DNA from: Lucifuga dentata
Taxonomy: Eukaryota; Chordata; Actinopteri; Ophidiiformes; Bythitidae
Direction of reading: 5' to 3'
Assembly: GCA_014773175.1 (NCBI GenBank)
Contig: VXCM01000441.1
Coordinates: 248,001-312,000 of the forward strand
Length of the DNA: 64,000 nt
Positions 41,710 to 52,895 of this stretch are shown here, piece after piece (the stretch's first letter is position 1; the number at the start of each line of letters is the position of its first letter). The position numbers and the translations under genes were made by a program. Under the pieces are notes generated by a model that did no database searches, had not been told where the DNA came from, and worked only from the letters and a program-made list of their open reading frames with translations.

Positions 41710-43161
41710 CCCCCTGCTCACACACACACACTTCCTTGCACATACAGCTACTTAAGCAGGCTTTACATTCTATCCTTAGCCTCTCCTCTCTCCTCATGTC
41801 TTCTCTCTCCGTCCTCCCCCTCCCTCCTCCACCGCCTGATTACCAACCGCCATTTTACCCTGAGAGCTTTGAACCAGGGGCTCTGCTGTGACTCACGCTG
41901 CAGTCGGCATACACACACACACACACACACACAGACAGACATTCACACACACTCCTGCTTGGACCCTGAACTAACATATAAACAGTCCTCCAGCTCTTTG
42001 GACCATGTATTCAGACTATGTGAGTACTTTGCCTTATAGAATAGAAGATGTGGTATTGTGGAGACATAGTGGCAAAAAGTGCATAATTAGTGCTAGAAAA
42101 AAACTCATATGTAAAGACAGAAAAGTCAGTTGATAAATAGTGTTAAAATGGTAAATCTTTGTCATTTAGTGGGTAAAATAGGCTTTTTAAGTTGACATAT
42201 GGTGATAAATATGGTTCTATAGTGGTTCTATAAGTAGTATATCAGTATAGTATAGGTTTTCAATGTATATGGCAAGATCTGATCATATGAAAATGTTAAA
42301 GCTTTAGTTATGAATAGCTGGAGCTGAAAATTGAGAAATAATATAGTTGAATTGCTTGTTGACTTGTGTCTTACTTTATATCAAAATGCATTACCATTAA
42401 AATTCAGCGATCACATTATGGCTCATCTTAAATTTTAACAAGGAAAATGTACATGGAAGCGTTTCTCTTGAGCTTTGCGAGAGCCAAGATGGTCGTGTTG
42501 GAGGGACAAAGCCAGGTCAGAGTTGAAGGGGGATTAATGAGCAGATTTTGACGTTGTCTGCAGCTAAAAGCAGCGATCTGGCCTGGAGTCTAGCCTTATG
42601 GGAATTAAGATGCCTGCTAAGCTTGCTGACAACACTTTTTTTTCATGTGTTCACCTTTGAAAGTCATTGCCACAGTTTACGCTCTTAAAGCCGTTACTAC
42701 ATAATACACATTTTCTGTTTTTTTGTCCATGCTGCATATATTTAAGTGACTCATGTATCAAAACCAATTGAAAATCCACTTTTTGGATTGTGCAATTTAG
42801 TTTATGTTGCTGTTCGGAATTCTAGATTTCTAAATGTAGACTAGGCTGCACCACTAAATTTAGCAAGCGGTGAGAAGCTCTTTTATTAACATACATTTAG
42901 CTGTATTATACTGTACCTCAAATCCATCTTTAAAAGGTTTTGTGTCCAAAAATTGATGTCAAAGTCTGTTTTTGGATTCAAACAACAAGAAATGGAAAAG
43001 TAAGATTGGACAGGAAGTGCTCTTATTGTGTAATTGTGCTGAATTTCAAATCAGACTTCTGGAATAAGAGTTTTGACCCCATGAAGTTGTTAAATTCTGA
43101 CTGGATTGCATGATTGTTTTCCGAATGTGACTTGTCCCTCAGGTGTGTGTAAGAGGGCAGC

Positions 43162-46100
43162 ATGCACTCAGTCCAGGCAGGGATGTGGGACCCACAGCCC
43201 CCATCTAAACATGCCTCGTCCCTTCGCCCTCAACCCCCCTCCAANAGGGATGTGGGACCCACAGCCCCCATCTAAACATGCCTCGTCCCTTCGCCCTCAA
43301 CCCCCCTCCAACTCACAGCCCACCCATGTGACCACAGCCACTCCAGCCAAGCGGATCACCTTCTACAAAAGTGGGGACAGCCAGTTTGGGGGCATCAGGA
43401 TGGCCGTCCACAAACGCAGCTTCAAATGCTTTGATGCCCTGTTGGATGACCTTTCCCAAAAGGTCAGTGAGGCAGGCATCAGAGCTGAGATGCAGGGTTT
43501 AATTTCTTTTGAAGACATGCAGGTTCCAGCTTTTCCCTAGCTGACTTTCTATGGCTATCATGGTTGTTATAAGAGAAGCTCTGGTAATGATAATTGCCAC
43601 ATGTACCTGCATCAATTTGCACCTGCTGTGGTAACATCTCCCTCTTACTGCTTTGAAAATCATTCTCATTCAAAGTACCTTGAATTTTCCTGAAGTACTT
43701 TCTAATTTATTTCCAATTCAACATCTAATCTGCATTGAAATCTGGTTTTGAGACACATCATGTATATTCCTCGCTCTGTATTTGACACTTGTTTTGTGTA
43801 TGAACACATACAGATGCCCCTGCCGTTTGGTGTGCGAACTGTGACCACCCCCCATGGCACCCACAGCGTCAAACACCTGGAGCAGCTCCAGGACGGATCC
43901 TGCTACCTCTGCTCCGACCGACGGCAGGCGAAGCCAATTAACATGGAGCTAGCCACCAAACGTCCAGCTATCTGGTACCATCACAGCCGCAGGCCCCAGC
44001 GGCCTGAAGACATGCCTGCTGCGCCGCACAGCCATTTGTCTTACAGGCAGCGACGGATCCTGCTAGTGAAGAACAGCGAGCCAGGGCTGAGGAGGAGCGT
44101 GGTCCTGAACAGGAGGTTGACCAGGAGCCTAAGGACCTTTCTTGATGAGGCGTCAAAAGTGATGCAGTTCCATGTCAGAAAGCTCTACACTGTGGAGGGA
44201 CGCAAGGTAAGAACGCGACTGCTTTCAGACATTTTATAAAGCATGGATTCTGCTACATTTAATAAACATAAGAGACTTTTTATGTATTTGTATGTATGGT
44301 TATATTTGGATTCCTTACAGCTTTGTGTATTAGATGATGAAACTGCTGATATGTGTGATTTGTTTGCTTCTAGATTGACAGCATCCAGAGCCTGATGACA
44401 TGTCCAACTGTATTAGTGTGTGTCGGCCGAGAAGCCTTTAGTCCAGTGCTTGCGAACTTCATCAGAAAGAGCTCTGAGGATAAACTACCTGGTCTGGGTA
44501 CCAGGTCTCCTGGTCTTGGCCCGAGGACCCCCAGAAATGGGGCCCAGTCCCCAGCTACTCAAGGACCGAGGTCTCCCCCACATGGAGCTCAGTCCAGAGA
44601 CAGCGAGTATAGTGAAGGACATGAGAGCAAGAAAAATGGTAAGGCATATAAATAACACACTATTTGTATGATAAAGCAATATTTCATTTGTCAAAATAAA
44701 ATACTGTTTCTCTCACACATGCTTTCCTGTCGCTTTTCAGTTAACTTTGGTCTGGAAACTAAAAAGAGCATCATTCACCCCCGTTCTGATTCCTCAAACC
44801 GCTCCACTCGTTTTTCTTTGTGTTCTGAGAAGTCATGCGGCAATGGCCTCAGCACCTTCTCCCAGGCCAGACCAGCCATCACGAATGACGACATTGAAAA
44901 GCGCATCCTGGTCAACAAAGATGGCAGCCTTTCGGTGGAGATGAGGGTACACTTTCGTCTCCAAAATGACGAGTCCCTCCAGTGGTCTACGCAGATTAAA
45001 AAATCCCCGTCTCTGACCAATGACTGTTGCCTCCTGAGTCAAACTCAGTCTCATTACCTGCTGCAGGGCCAATCAGAGAGCTGCTCTGATCCTGACTCGA
45101 CAAACTTTGAGCCAGACGGCGTTGATTATAACCACATGGAGGGGAATCATTGCCCTTGTTGCTACCATAGACAGGAAGAGCAATATGACCTGTGGGAAAA
45201 CACTGCACACAGCCACAAACACCCTCCTGTCCCTCCCCCACATGCACCAAGCCACACCCACACCACAATGAGACACTCCCACTCCTCTAGCTCCTCCTCA
45301 TCATGTCATTCCCGGAGGGTGGTGCGCTGCCGAGCGAGGCTCTCCAACTGCGGAGGCGCCTCGGGTTCAAAGCCGAGCCAGTTGGTCCAGGAGGAGATGT
45401 GTGTGACAGAGGAGGTTCAGCACAGAGTGGAGGTGGAGCAGGGTGGAGACACGCATGTGGAGGTGTCCATGTTCAGCCGGTGTTGCAGTTGCAGTGGAGT
45501 GACTGCCGTGGACAGCAACCTGCGGCCCCACAGCAGGACATCAGGTGAGGATGACAGGAGTGAGGGAGGATGCGTGGAGCTGAATGAAGAGCTCATGGTG
45601 GAGGAGGAGGTGGAGGAGGAGCGTCCGATATCTGTAATCAGCAACTCCTCACATGTACTTCAAGCGCTGAAAGAAGATCAGGATGATGAGGAAGACGACC
45701 TGCCACCTAGCGCTTCACAGTGCAATAATGAGCTATCGCTGTCCCCGACCTTGCAGACTCAACAAGACTCTAAACCAGCCAGCAATGTCTCCATGAGAGG
45801 AAGCATGGCGCAATCAGCAGCCTCTTCCTGTCGCTGTGGAGGAGACAGCCCACGCTCAGCAGCCGGAGTGGACGAGATGGATGGAGCTACCACCTCCAAG
45901 TCCAAAATAAGCCAAGGCTCTCAGCGGTCCACCAAAGAAGAGGAGTCAGCAGGTGAGGAGGAAGAGGCAAAGAGGGTTGTTAGCGGCTTGTCTGGTCATA
46001 CAAAGCTTTCAGCCAGCTCTGGCCAATCAGGAGCATCCAGTGTGTGTCCACATTGTGGGGGATGCAACCGTGGGACTGTTTCCAGAGCATCACAGAGGTC

Positions 46101-49100
46101 CAATCATTCCCAAAATGCCCCTCCAAAGCCTTCCTTGCCTCTATCAAATCAAGAGAATGGTGGTGGTGGTGAAGATGAGCAGAAAGGCAGTGGTACGTCC
46201 GATGGCTCAAATCATTCAGCAGTGTCAATACAGTCCAACAAGTCTAACCTCACCAATAATGGTCATTTTTCTGCAATGTCCAACATCCTGGAAGGCACAG
46301 CATTTGGTGCCATATCCCAAACTTCAAATCAGTCAAAGTACTCTAGCCCCTCTACCCCTGCAGAAGAGCATTTGAGAGAGACAGCAGAAAAGGAGGAAGA
46401 AAGGGCACCAAGCGTAACCTCAGCCACAAGCCACAAGTCCAGCAGATCTCATATGTCGGGCTGTAATGACACCACCCATTTCACAGATGGAATAAAGAAG
46501 GAGAGAAACCCCAGCATCATGTCGACTCAGTCCAACCTATCCGTCAAGTCCGGCGAGTCTCCTAAGTCCAACGACATCAGGAAAAGTGAGGATGCAGATG
46601 GAGAGAACACTGAAAAGAGACCAGTCAGTGCCATATCAGCCAGGTCTGGCACTTCAGCAAAGACCAGCGCTTCAGTCAAGTCTCACAAGTCTCACAAGTC
46701 TCACAAGTCCAGCTGTCATTCAGATAAAGAGACTGCCTCTCCAATTGTGCAAAGAGATAACATGAACAAAAGAGCTCCCAGTGCACTTTCTGTAAAGTCT
46801 AACATTTCTGCCATTTCTGACAAGTCTCCTGAATCCACAGTGTCCCTGAACACCACAGAATGTGATGCAGGAGGTCAAGAAATGAACAAAATAGATGGAC
46901 AGAGAGAGAAAGACAGACCTGATAGTGTCCTGTCAGGTAAATCTTCTAAATCAAATGTTTCAGTAAGGTCCAACAAATCTCACATTTCTCTGTGTATTAA
47001 CGCAAATGATGAATCAACCACAGATGCAAAAGGAAAAGTAGAGAAAACAGAGATAGAAGACAGAGCAACAAGTGCCATGTCAGCCAAATCCAACCTGTCA
47101 GCCAAGTCCAATAAATCCCGTAAGCCCATCAATGCTTTAGAAAGGTCTGAAGATGGAGAAGAAAGGACAGCTAGTAAAATGTCTGCAAGATCAGTTAAAT
47201 CTAACATGTCTTCAAAATCATGTAGGTCCAACTTTAATGGCAACGCAGCAGCTGCATCTCCATCTCCAAGCTCAAAGGCAGCTGAGGAGATGGAGGAAAT
47301 AGATAAAGAGACAGTTCAAGAGGAAGCACAGCAGAGGTCAGAGAGTGTAAAGTCTGCTAAATCAGAAAATGAAGAAAGACCAGTGAGTGGAACGGCTCAT
47401 AACTCAAACTGTGACACAAGAACAGTCTCACCAGCCAAAGCTACACCTACAGTAGAGGTGGACAGAACCCCTAGCACCATGTCAGAGAAGTCCTCCAAAT
47501 CCCAGAAGTCAAACTGTACTGTAGGGTCATCAGGTCCAAATGAAGCTGAGACAACTGAAAAGGAGAAGCAAGCACGAGTGTCTAGTGCCATGTCTTTAAA
47601 GTCTGGATCTTCAGTAAAGTCTAGTATTTCTCACAAGTCAAAGTCTGCCAAGAGTTCCAAAACAGTTTCGCCCAGTCCTGACATTGCTATTATAAACACA
47701 GATGCAGACAAAGAGGACAATACACCAAGCATCAAATCTCCCAAAACTGCAACCACCATAAAAGAAAGATCATCAGGTGACACAGGAGAAGGGAGGTCCA
47801 ATAGCTCTTTGTCTCAGTCTGGGCAAAACCTTTCACCAAGCAGGACACAATCTCCTCGTTCCAATTTGCCAAAGTCACCAAGCTCACCCAAAACTCTTGT
47901 TCCATCCCCTGTCCAACAACATTTGCCTGGTCCTGATGCTGGGGGGACGAGAGGGCCCAGTGCCTTGTCAGTTAACTCCACAACCTCTGCTAAATCAAAC
48001 AGGTCCAAGTGTCGCTGTGGAGCTTCTTCGAAGGCGAAAAAAGAAGTGGAAGATAAGGAGGTGGTGAAAAAGGAAGAGAACAAAGCGGTGAATTGTGAGG
48101 AGGACAAGGAGATTTCTGAATGGGCTCCAAGCGTTCTATCATCCTTATCTAAAATGTCAAAGAGAGAATCTGAGGAAATGCTGAGTCATAACTCATCAGG
48201 GTCCATCTCTCTGGGGTTACCAGAGGAACAAGAACAAGAAACAGCTAATTCAGACAGTGGCAAGTCCCAAATTTCTTCGAATACAAATATGAAGACTGAA
48301 GGAAGCATAAAGACCGCAACTCCTGATGTCCCTAGAAGTGAAGGTTCAGTAAAGCCTACCACGTCTCACAGTCCTCAAACAGTTGATATCCCTGCTATTG
48401 AAACACCAGGAGGTGCAGAGGAAGGTGAGGAAGTGGAAGGACAAACAGAAGAAAGAGCATTTTCAGCCAAAAGTTGTTATTCTAATAAAAGCAGGAAGTC
48501 TACCTGTAACTGCAGCAAAGCAAAAGCTAATGATAAGGCAAAATCTGATGGAGATTCAGCAAATAATGAAACTGAAAACCAGGTCATGAGTAGACCAGCT
48601 GGTAAGGCCAAAGGGAAAGAAGAGAACATAGACGAGAATGTTATTAGCATCAACGCCAAGAGTCCTAGCTGCCTCAGGCCTGAGTCGGCAGCCTCGGCTC
48701 AATCAGGTTCGAAAATGAAAGTCTCAACTCAAAGTAAGGGAGAAGAAAAACAAGACACTTTGAGTCCAGCGAAAGCTCACAAGGTCAAATCCAATGCAGG
48801 AAGTGATGCTGGCAGTGTCCGATCTGTCAGAACATCAAATTCCCAAAAGAAAGAAATACCTACGAAACCCCTAAGCCCCTGTTCCTCACACACCTCTAAA
48901 CCAAGCGTCAAAGTGGCAACACCAACCGAGAGCACTCTGTCTCACTCTCTGTCTGCTGCCGACCTGCTAAAGGAAAAAATGTCAGATGTGCAGCCATGCA
49001 GCCAACAGTCAAAGGGAAGCGCTGCCAGTGGCAAAACCAAGAGTGAGAAAAGTGGGAGGAGCCATAAAAACAAGGATCAGGAGGAGGAGCTGCCGTTGAT

Positions 49101-52100
49101 GCCAGCCTGTCTGCCCAGCACTTCCCCTCATGAGGTCGTCAGTGATTGGCTGCGGAGTATTCCTGCTAACAGCTGCATGCTAACGCTCGAGAATGAGCTG
49201 AATGAAGGAGAAGAAGAGCCAGAGAAGGAGGTCGAAGATAAGCCTGGAGAAGAGTTAATAAAGGAGGAAGAGGAGAATTCTGGGAACGGGAAAGCAGAGG
49301 AGGAAGAGCCAGAGGAGAAAGCAGAGATTGAAGAGGAAGAAAAGAAAGAGGAGAAAGCTGAGAGCGAGGAGAAGAGGTCAGATGCAGCTCCCCGTGATGT
49401 GGCCAGTACTTCCTCTCGCCCCGCCGATCTGTTCCTGAACAGTGAAGCTCTGCCCAGGAACTGCCATTCTTCAACAGCCGTGATGAAGGTTCTTCTGAGA
49501 TCTTCTTTAGAAAGATGCCACAGCCTACCTGAAGTAAGTCAGTTGCTTTACGTTTACGCTACTCAGACTTAGATATGTATGTGTGTGACATGTAGATAAT
49601 CATTCTGTACTCCCTTCCTGTCTTTCTTCCAAGGTGTCTCCAGCATATGGTCACAGACTCAGCAAATCAGCCAAACTGCTGCTGGACTGTTTGGCAGAGC
49701 TCCATCTCATCGAGCTTGCGGGGAGCTCAGGCTGTGACCAGAAAGACGGCAACCAGCACTACGATGAAATTATGTCCATCCTTCAATCCCTCTGGCTTGC
49801 CGGACCCAGGAACATGGAAGGAGCAGAGGTCAAGAATGGTGGCAAAGACCAGGTGACCCCACCGAGGTCCTCATCTGGGGTGGAAATGAGCAGTGGCTCT
49901 GGTGGATCAGGGAAGGACAATGGAAATCGAGGTGAAGATAAAACTCCAACGAAACAAGCTGCCTCTTTACATGAGGAGGAGGAAGAGCAAGTCAAGGAGC
50001 GACCCAAAGAGGGACCCATGCAGAGTAGTGCAGTCCCCTCAACTGTGGATAGTCCAAAAGCCAGTGAGAACCCCTCCTCTTCAGTCAAGAGCTCTGCCAA
50101 TGACAGCTCCAAATCCCCCACTGACAACAACCGGGATACACTTGACGACTCCAGTTCAGGCACACCCCCAACTGACCTGCGAGCACCGCTGACCAAAGGA
50201 CTATCCCGAGACCCCGATCCAGTATGGGTGCTGAATCTTCTGAAAAAACTGGAGAGACAATTCATGAGCCATTACATTACCGCCATGGCAGAGTTCAAAG
50301 TTCGCTGGGACCTGGACGACAGCATCATCCTGGACGCGATGATCTCTGAGCTGAGAGACGAGGTGGGTCAACGCATTCAGCGCAGCGTCGAGCAGGAGAT
50401 GAAGAAGATTCAGGGTCGAGCCGGGAGGGCAGGGAGGTCACCCAGGCCGNGTCGAGCAGGAGATGAAGAAGATTCAGGGTCGAGCCGGGAGGGCAGGGAG
50501 GTCACCCAGGCCGCCACAAGGAGACAACCTCTCCAGGGAGTCCACCATGACGGAGAGGAGGCGCCAAATGCTAAAGGTGACAGAAATAGCAGACATAGCC
50601 CCTAACCCTAACCCTATTCATACACAAAAAATATAGTTTATGTATCAAGCAGTCCAAATTATTAACTTTTCGCAATTTCTTTTTGCAGGTAATGAAGAAC
50701 CAATCAGTGAAAACCGGTGACTCCCTCAGCGACGGAGAGATGATGGGTGATTTCAGTGATCAGCGTAGTGAAGACGAGTACTGCCCCTGTGACGCTTGTA
50801 TCCGCAAAAAAATGGCTGCCCGGCCTCTAAAGATGAAGCCTCAATCAGCTGAAGCACCAGTGATGATGGAGTTTGACCTCCGTAAAATACTTCAGCTGAA
50901 GAAAAGCCCGGCACCTCCATCTGCACCTCTGCCTGCAGCCGTGTCAGAAACTGTGAAGGAGGAAGGTGATAGGGTTTTCGGAGATGAAGGGGGGAGAAAT
51001 TTAGAGGTAGTGCAGGAGGAAGAGGAGGAGGTGTAAACGAAAGAGAATATCAGACCTGATGTTGTTCTGGAGCAGACAATCCCAGAGGAAGATGAGGAGG
51101 AAGGGAAGGAGGTAGGGGACGAAGAGGGGAGCAAGTTAGTGGAAGGGGAAGAGGCTGAGATTCAAGAGGAGTTAGTTGATGAGCAGGAGAATGAGGAGAA
51201 TAGAGAGGAAGCTAGAAAAGCAAATGGAGAGGGGGAGGAAGAGGAGGAGACAGAATGCGCTTGCCATGCAGACAGAAATGAGGAGGAGAGCAACAAAGCA
51301 GAAGGAGAGGACACAGAGGAAGGAGAGAAGGAGGAGGAGGCGCAATGCAATTGCCAGGCTGCCAGAAATGAGGAGGAGAGTAACAAAGTAGAAGAGGGAG
51401 AGGGGGAAACAGCAGATGAGGAGGAGGAGGAGGAGGAGGCTGAACAAACTAGTAACAACACAGGTGAGGACAAAACAGCAGATGATGAAGAGAAAGCAGC
51501 AGAAGCAGAGACTTCAGAGGAAGAGGATGATGGAGTGGATGAAGGAGAGACAGGAGGGGAAGAGATAGGGGACAATGAGGGAGAGAGAGGAACAGGAGAA
51601 GAAGAGGAGGAGGAATTGAGTGACAAGGAAACAATAAAAGAGGAAACAGAAAGCGCAGGAGAGACCACTGAAAATGGAGAGGGAGAGGAGGATGGGGGAG
51701 AGGAAGAAGGAGAGCAAGAGGAGGAGGTTGAAGAATGTGCGATGTCTGAATGTAAGCTTGAAGAAAAAGAAGAAACAACAGAGGGGGAAAGTGGAGAGGA
51801 GTCATCTGATGGAGGAGAAAAGGAGGATAACAAGTCTGCAAAAACTGCAGCAAATGAAGAATCAACACTGGCGGAGAAGTTAGTGGAGGCAGAGGATGAA
51901 GATGAAGATGATGAGACTGAGGAGCAGGAAAGAGAAGCGTCAGAGGAGGAAACAACGGTAAAGATGATTTGGATGTTGATTCGTTTTTACATTCTATTTT
52001 TAAAGAGTGGATTTCTGCAGAGTCATTCACGGACATTCAAATACCAATTTCAGCACTGCATACTATTATTAAACATCTCTGAGCACCTGAACATGACCGT

Positions 52101-52895
52101 GAGCTTAAAGTCTAATTTAAAAGGGAATCTGACCTAATGCAGCTAACTCTGTGGCTAATGCTAAGCCTGTGGGGAAAGCTAATCTCCCGATCCAATTAGG
52201 CAAACTGAACAACTCTGTTGGTTTGGCTCACTGAGAGTCATCACCAACAACGGAACAAATTTTAACACCCACCACTGCTTTCTTTCTTTCTATGTGGTTG
52301 TAATTAACATAATTAAGTGTAATTGCACAACATTTATTTTGTGTTAACTTGTTGAACCCTTAGGACCAGGAGGCGACACCAGCTGTTTGCGTGACAGAGG
52401 GAGAAGACTCAGATACCGATGTTAAACCAAGCGAAACCAGCGCCGTCAAATCAGGACATAAGGTGGTGGGAAATGAGAGTAGAGGAGGTGGAAATGGAGA
52501 GGAGGTTACACAAGATGCTGTGGAGGAGTTTAAGGAGGAGGAAGAGGGTGTAGAGAATGCAGAGGAGAGGAAAGCTAATGAGGACGATAGAACTCTTGCC
52601 CATCAGCACACCAGGACATCCATAGAGTCTCAGCCGGGCTCTATGGAGGACGCTGATGCAGTTTCACTCCCAAACCCTGTAACTACCATCGACGTGGAGG
52701 AAACTGCGCACAAAATGGTCGCCGGTGTGTCCGCTGGCGGGAAGAGCCAAAGGAGGAGCCGGTCACCAGCCAGGGTCAAGCGACGGNGGTGTGTCCGCTG
52801 GCGGGAAGAGCCAAAGGAGGAGCCGGTCACCAGCCAGGGTCAAGCGACGGAAACCTAAAGAATCTGACTTGGAGCTGGATAACTTGGAGCTCTAA
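43162..52895 (+). CDS. rp1l1: Retinitis pigmentosa 1-like 1 (doublecortin-domain photoreceptor protein), 7 coding exons
   Basis: Coding exons: 43162-43462, 43814-44206, 44374-44638, 44741-49533, 49634-50576, 50689-51957, 52364-52895 (stop TAA 52893-52895). All junctions are GT/AG with matching phases. An acceptor at 43140-43141 implies an untranslated exon further upstream. The first, fifth and seventh coding exons each contain an N-flanked duplicated stretch; dropping one copy restores the frame every time and gives 2,767 codons. Domains by residue: doublecortin 1 about 41-121 ([10 protein letters not shown]...[11 protein letters not shown]); doublecortin 2 about 156-240 ([11 protein letters not shown]...[10 protein letters not shown]); conserved [10 protein letters not shown] about 360; Ser/Lys repeats 848-1561; Glu-rich patch 1785-1845; conserved [13 protein letters not shown] block about 2087-2160; [10 protein letters not shown] about 2219; Glu-rich tail. 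RP1-family proteins bind microtubules of the photoreceptor axoneme and organise outer-segment discs. One in-frame TAA at 51034-51036 (residue 2304) interrupts the frame. The giant 4.8-kb exon is typical of the family. DCX2 and the CPC motif identify RP1L1 with good confidence; which fish paralogue (a or b) cannot be told. Confidence 0.94.
43179..43311 (+). other. Duplicated contig end inside the first RP1L1 coding exon
   Basis: Positions 43179-43244 are repeated at 43246-43311, separated by the single N at 43245. The copied block includes the codons for [10 protein letters not shown]. With both copies the upstream ATG at 43162 is out of frame; with one copy it reads straight into doublecortin 1 (exon of 234 nt, 78 codons). 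It is therefore an assembly artefact, not a protein repeat. Confidence 0.9.
46390..48530 (+). repeat. Ser/Lys-rich repeat domain of RP1L1 (about 15 degenerate units)
   Basis: Within the giant exon, units of about 20-60 residues recur with the pattern E-[RK]-x-P-S-x-[ML]-S-x-K-S-[NS]-x-S. Examples of their cores are [53 protein letters not shown] and [13 protein letters not shown]. Spacers are acidic. The region is low complexity and probably disordered, rich in possible phosphorylation sites. I do not recognise it as a named domain. Confidence 0.8.
50387..50513 (+). other. Duplicated contig end inside RP1L1 exon 49634-50576
   Basis: Positions 50387-50449 recur at 50451-50513 around the N at 50450. 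Removing one copy gives an 879-nt exon that keeps phase 0 and continues the conserved helical block [11 protein letters not shown] into the next exon. With both copies the frame shifts and the exon end is misread. Confidence 0.9.
50596..50616 (+). repeat. Short interstitial telomere-type repeat
   Basis: CCCTAACCCTAACCCTA, nearly three units of the vertebrate telomere repeat (minus-strand sense), in the RP1L1 intron 50577-50688. Too short to be more than a curiosity. Confidence 0.7.
51001..51957 (+). repeat. Glu-rich tail of RP1L1 encoded by a polypurine tract
   Basis: About 320 codons dominated by Glu, Gly, Ser and Asp. Mammalian RP1L1 also ends in a long Glu-rich repeat region. Near 51250-51430 two related units of about 33 residues sit in tandem, each with a Cys-X-Cys core ([18 protein letters not shown] and [19 protein letters not shown]). 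The plus strand is almost pure A/G here, which keeps the frame free of stops partly by composition. Confidence 0.75.
51034..51036 (+). other. In-frame TAA within RP1L1 exon 50689-51957
   Basis: The frame reads EEEEEV, TAA, then [13 protein letters not shown], and stays open for 307 more codons to the donor at 51957 and on through the last exon. It is a one-codon interruption. If real and not read through, the protein ends at 2,303 residues. It could be a base-calling error, a nonsense allele, or the true end with decaying sequence downstream. Confidence 0.85.
52724..52850 (+). other. Duplicated contig end inside the last RP1L1 exon
   Basis: Positions 52724-52786 recur at 52788-52850 around the N at 52787. 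With one copy the protein ends [20 protein letters not shown] and stops at 52893-52895; with both it shifts frame and stops early. Confidence 0.9.

Larger units (their letters stand above)
38470..43140. other. Intergenic region between C8orf74-like and RP1L1 coding exons
   Basis: Shared upstream region of the head-to-head pair and the 5' intron of RP1L1. It holds a polypyrimidine stretch at 38870-38955, a 78-bp CA run at 39644-39721, a GA run at 39819-39849, a T tract with N at 40159, a TG run at 41170-41204 and a CA run at 41911-41932. The untranslated RP1L1 exon must lie here, but I could not place it. Confidence 0.6.

Noticed and set aside
51162..51833. A 223-codon Ser-rich frame on the minus strand
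   Set aside because: It is the antisense of the Glu-rich RP1L1 tail (GAG read as CTC), not a gene.
51139..52137. A separate gene starting at an internal Met after the TAA
   Set aside because: It is in the same frame as the preceding RP1L1 exon. Its last 60 codons lie beyond a good donor at 51957 and are intron.
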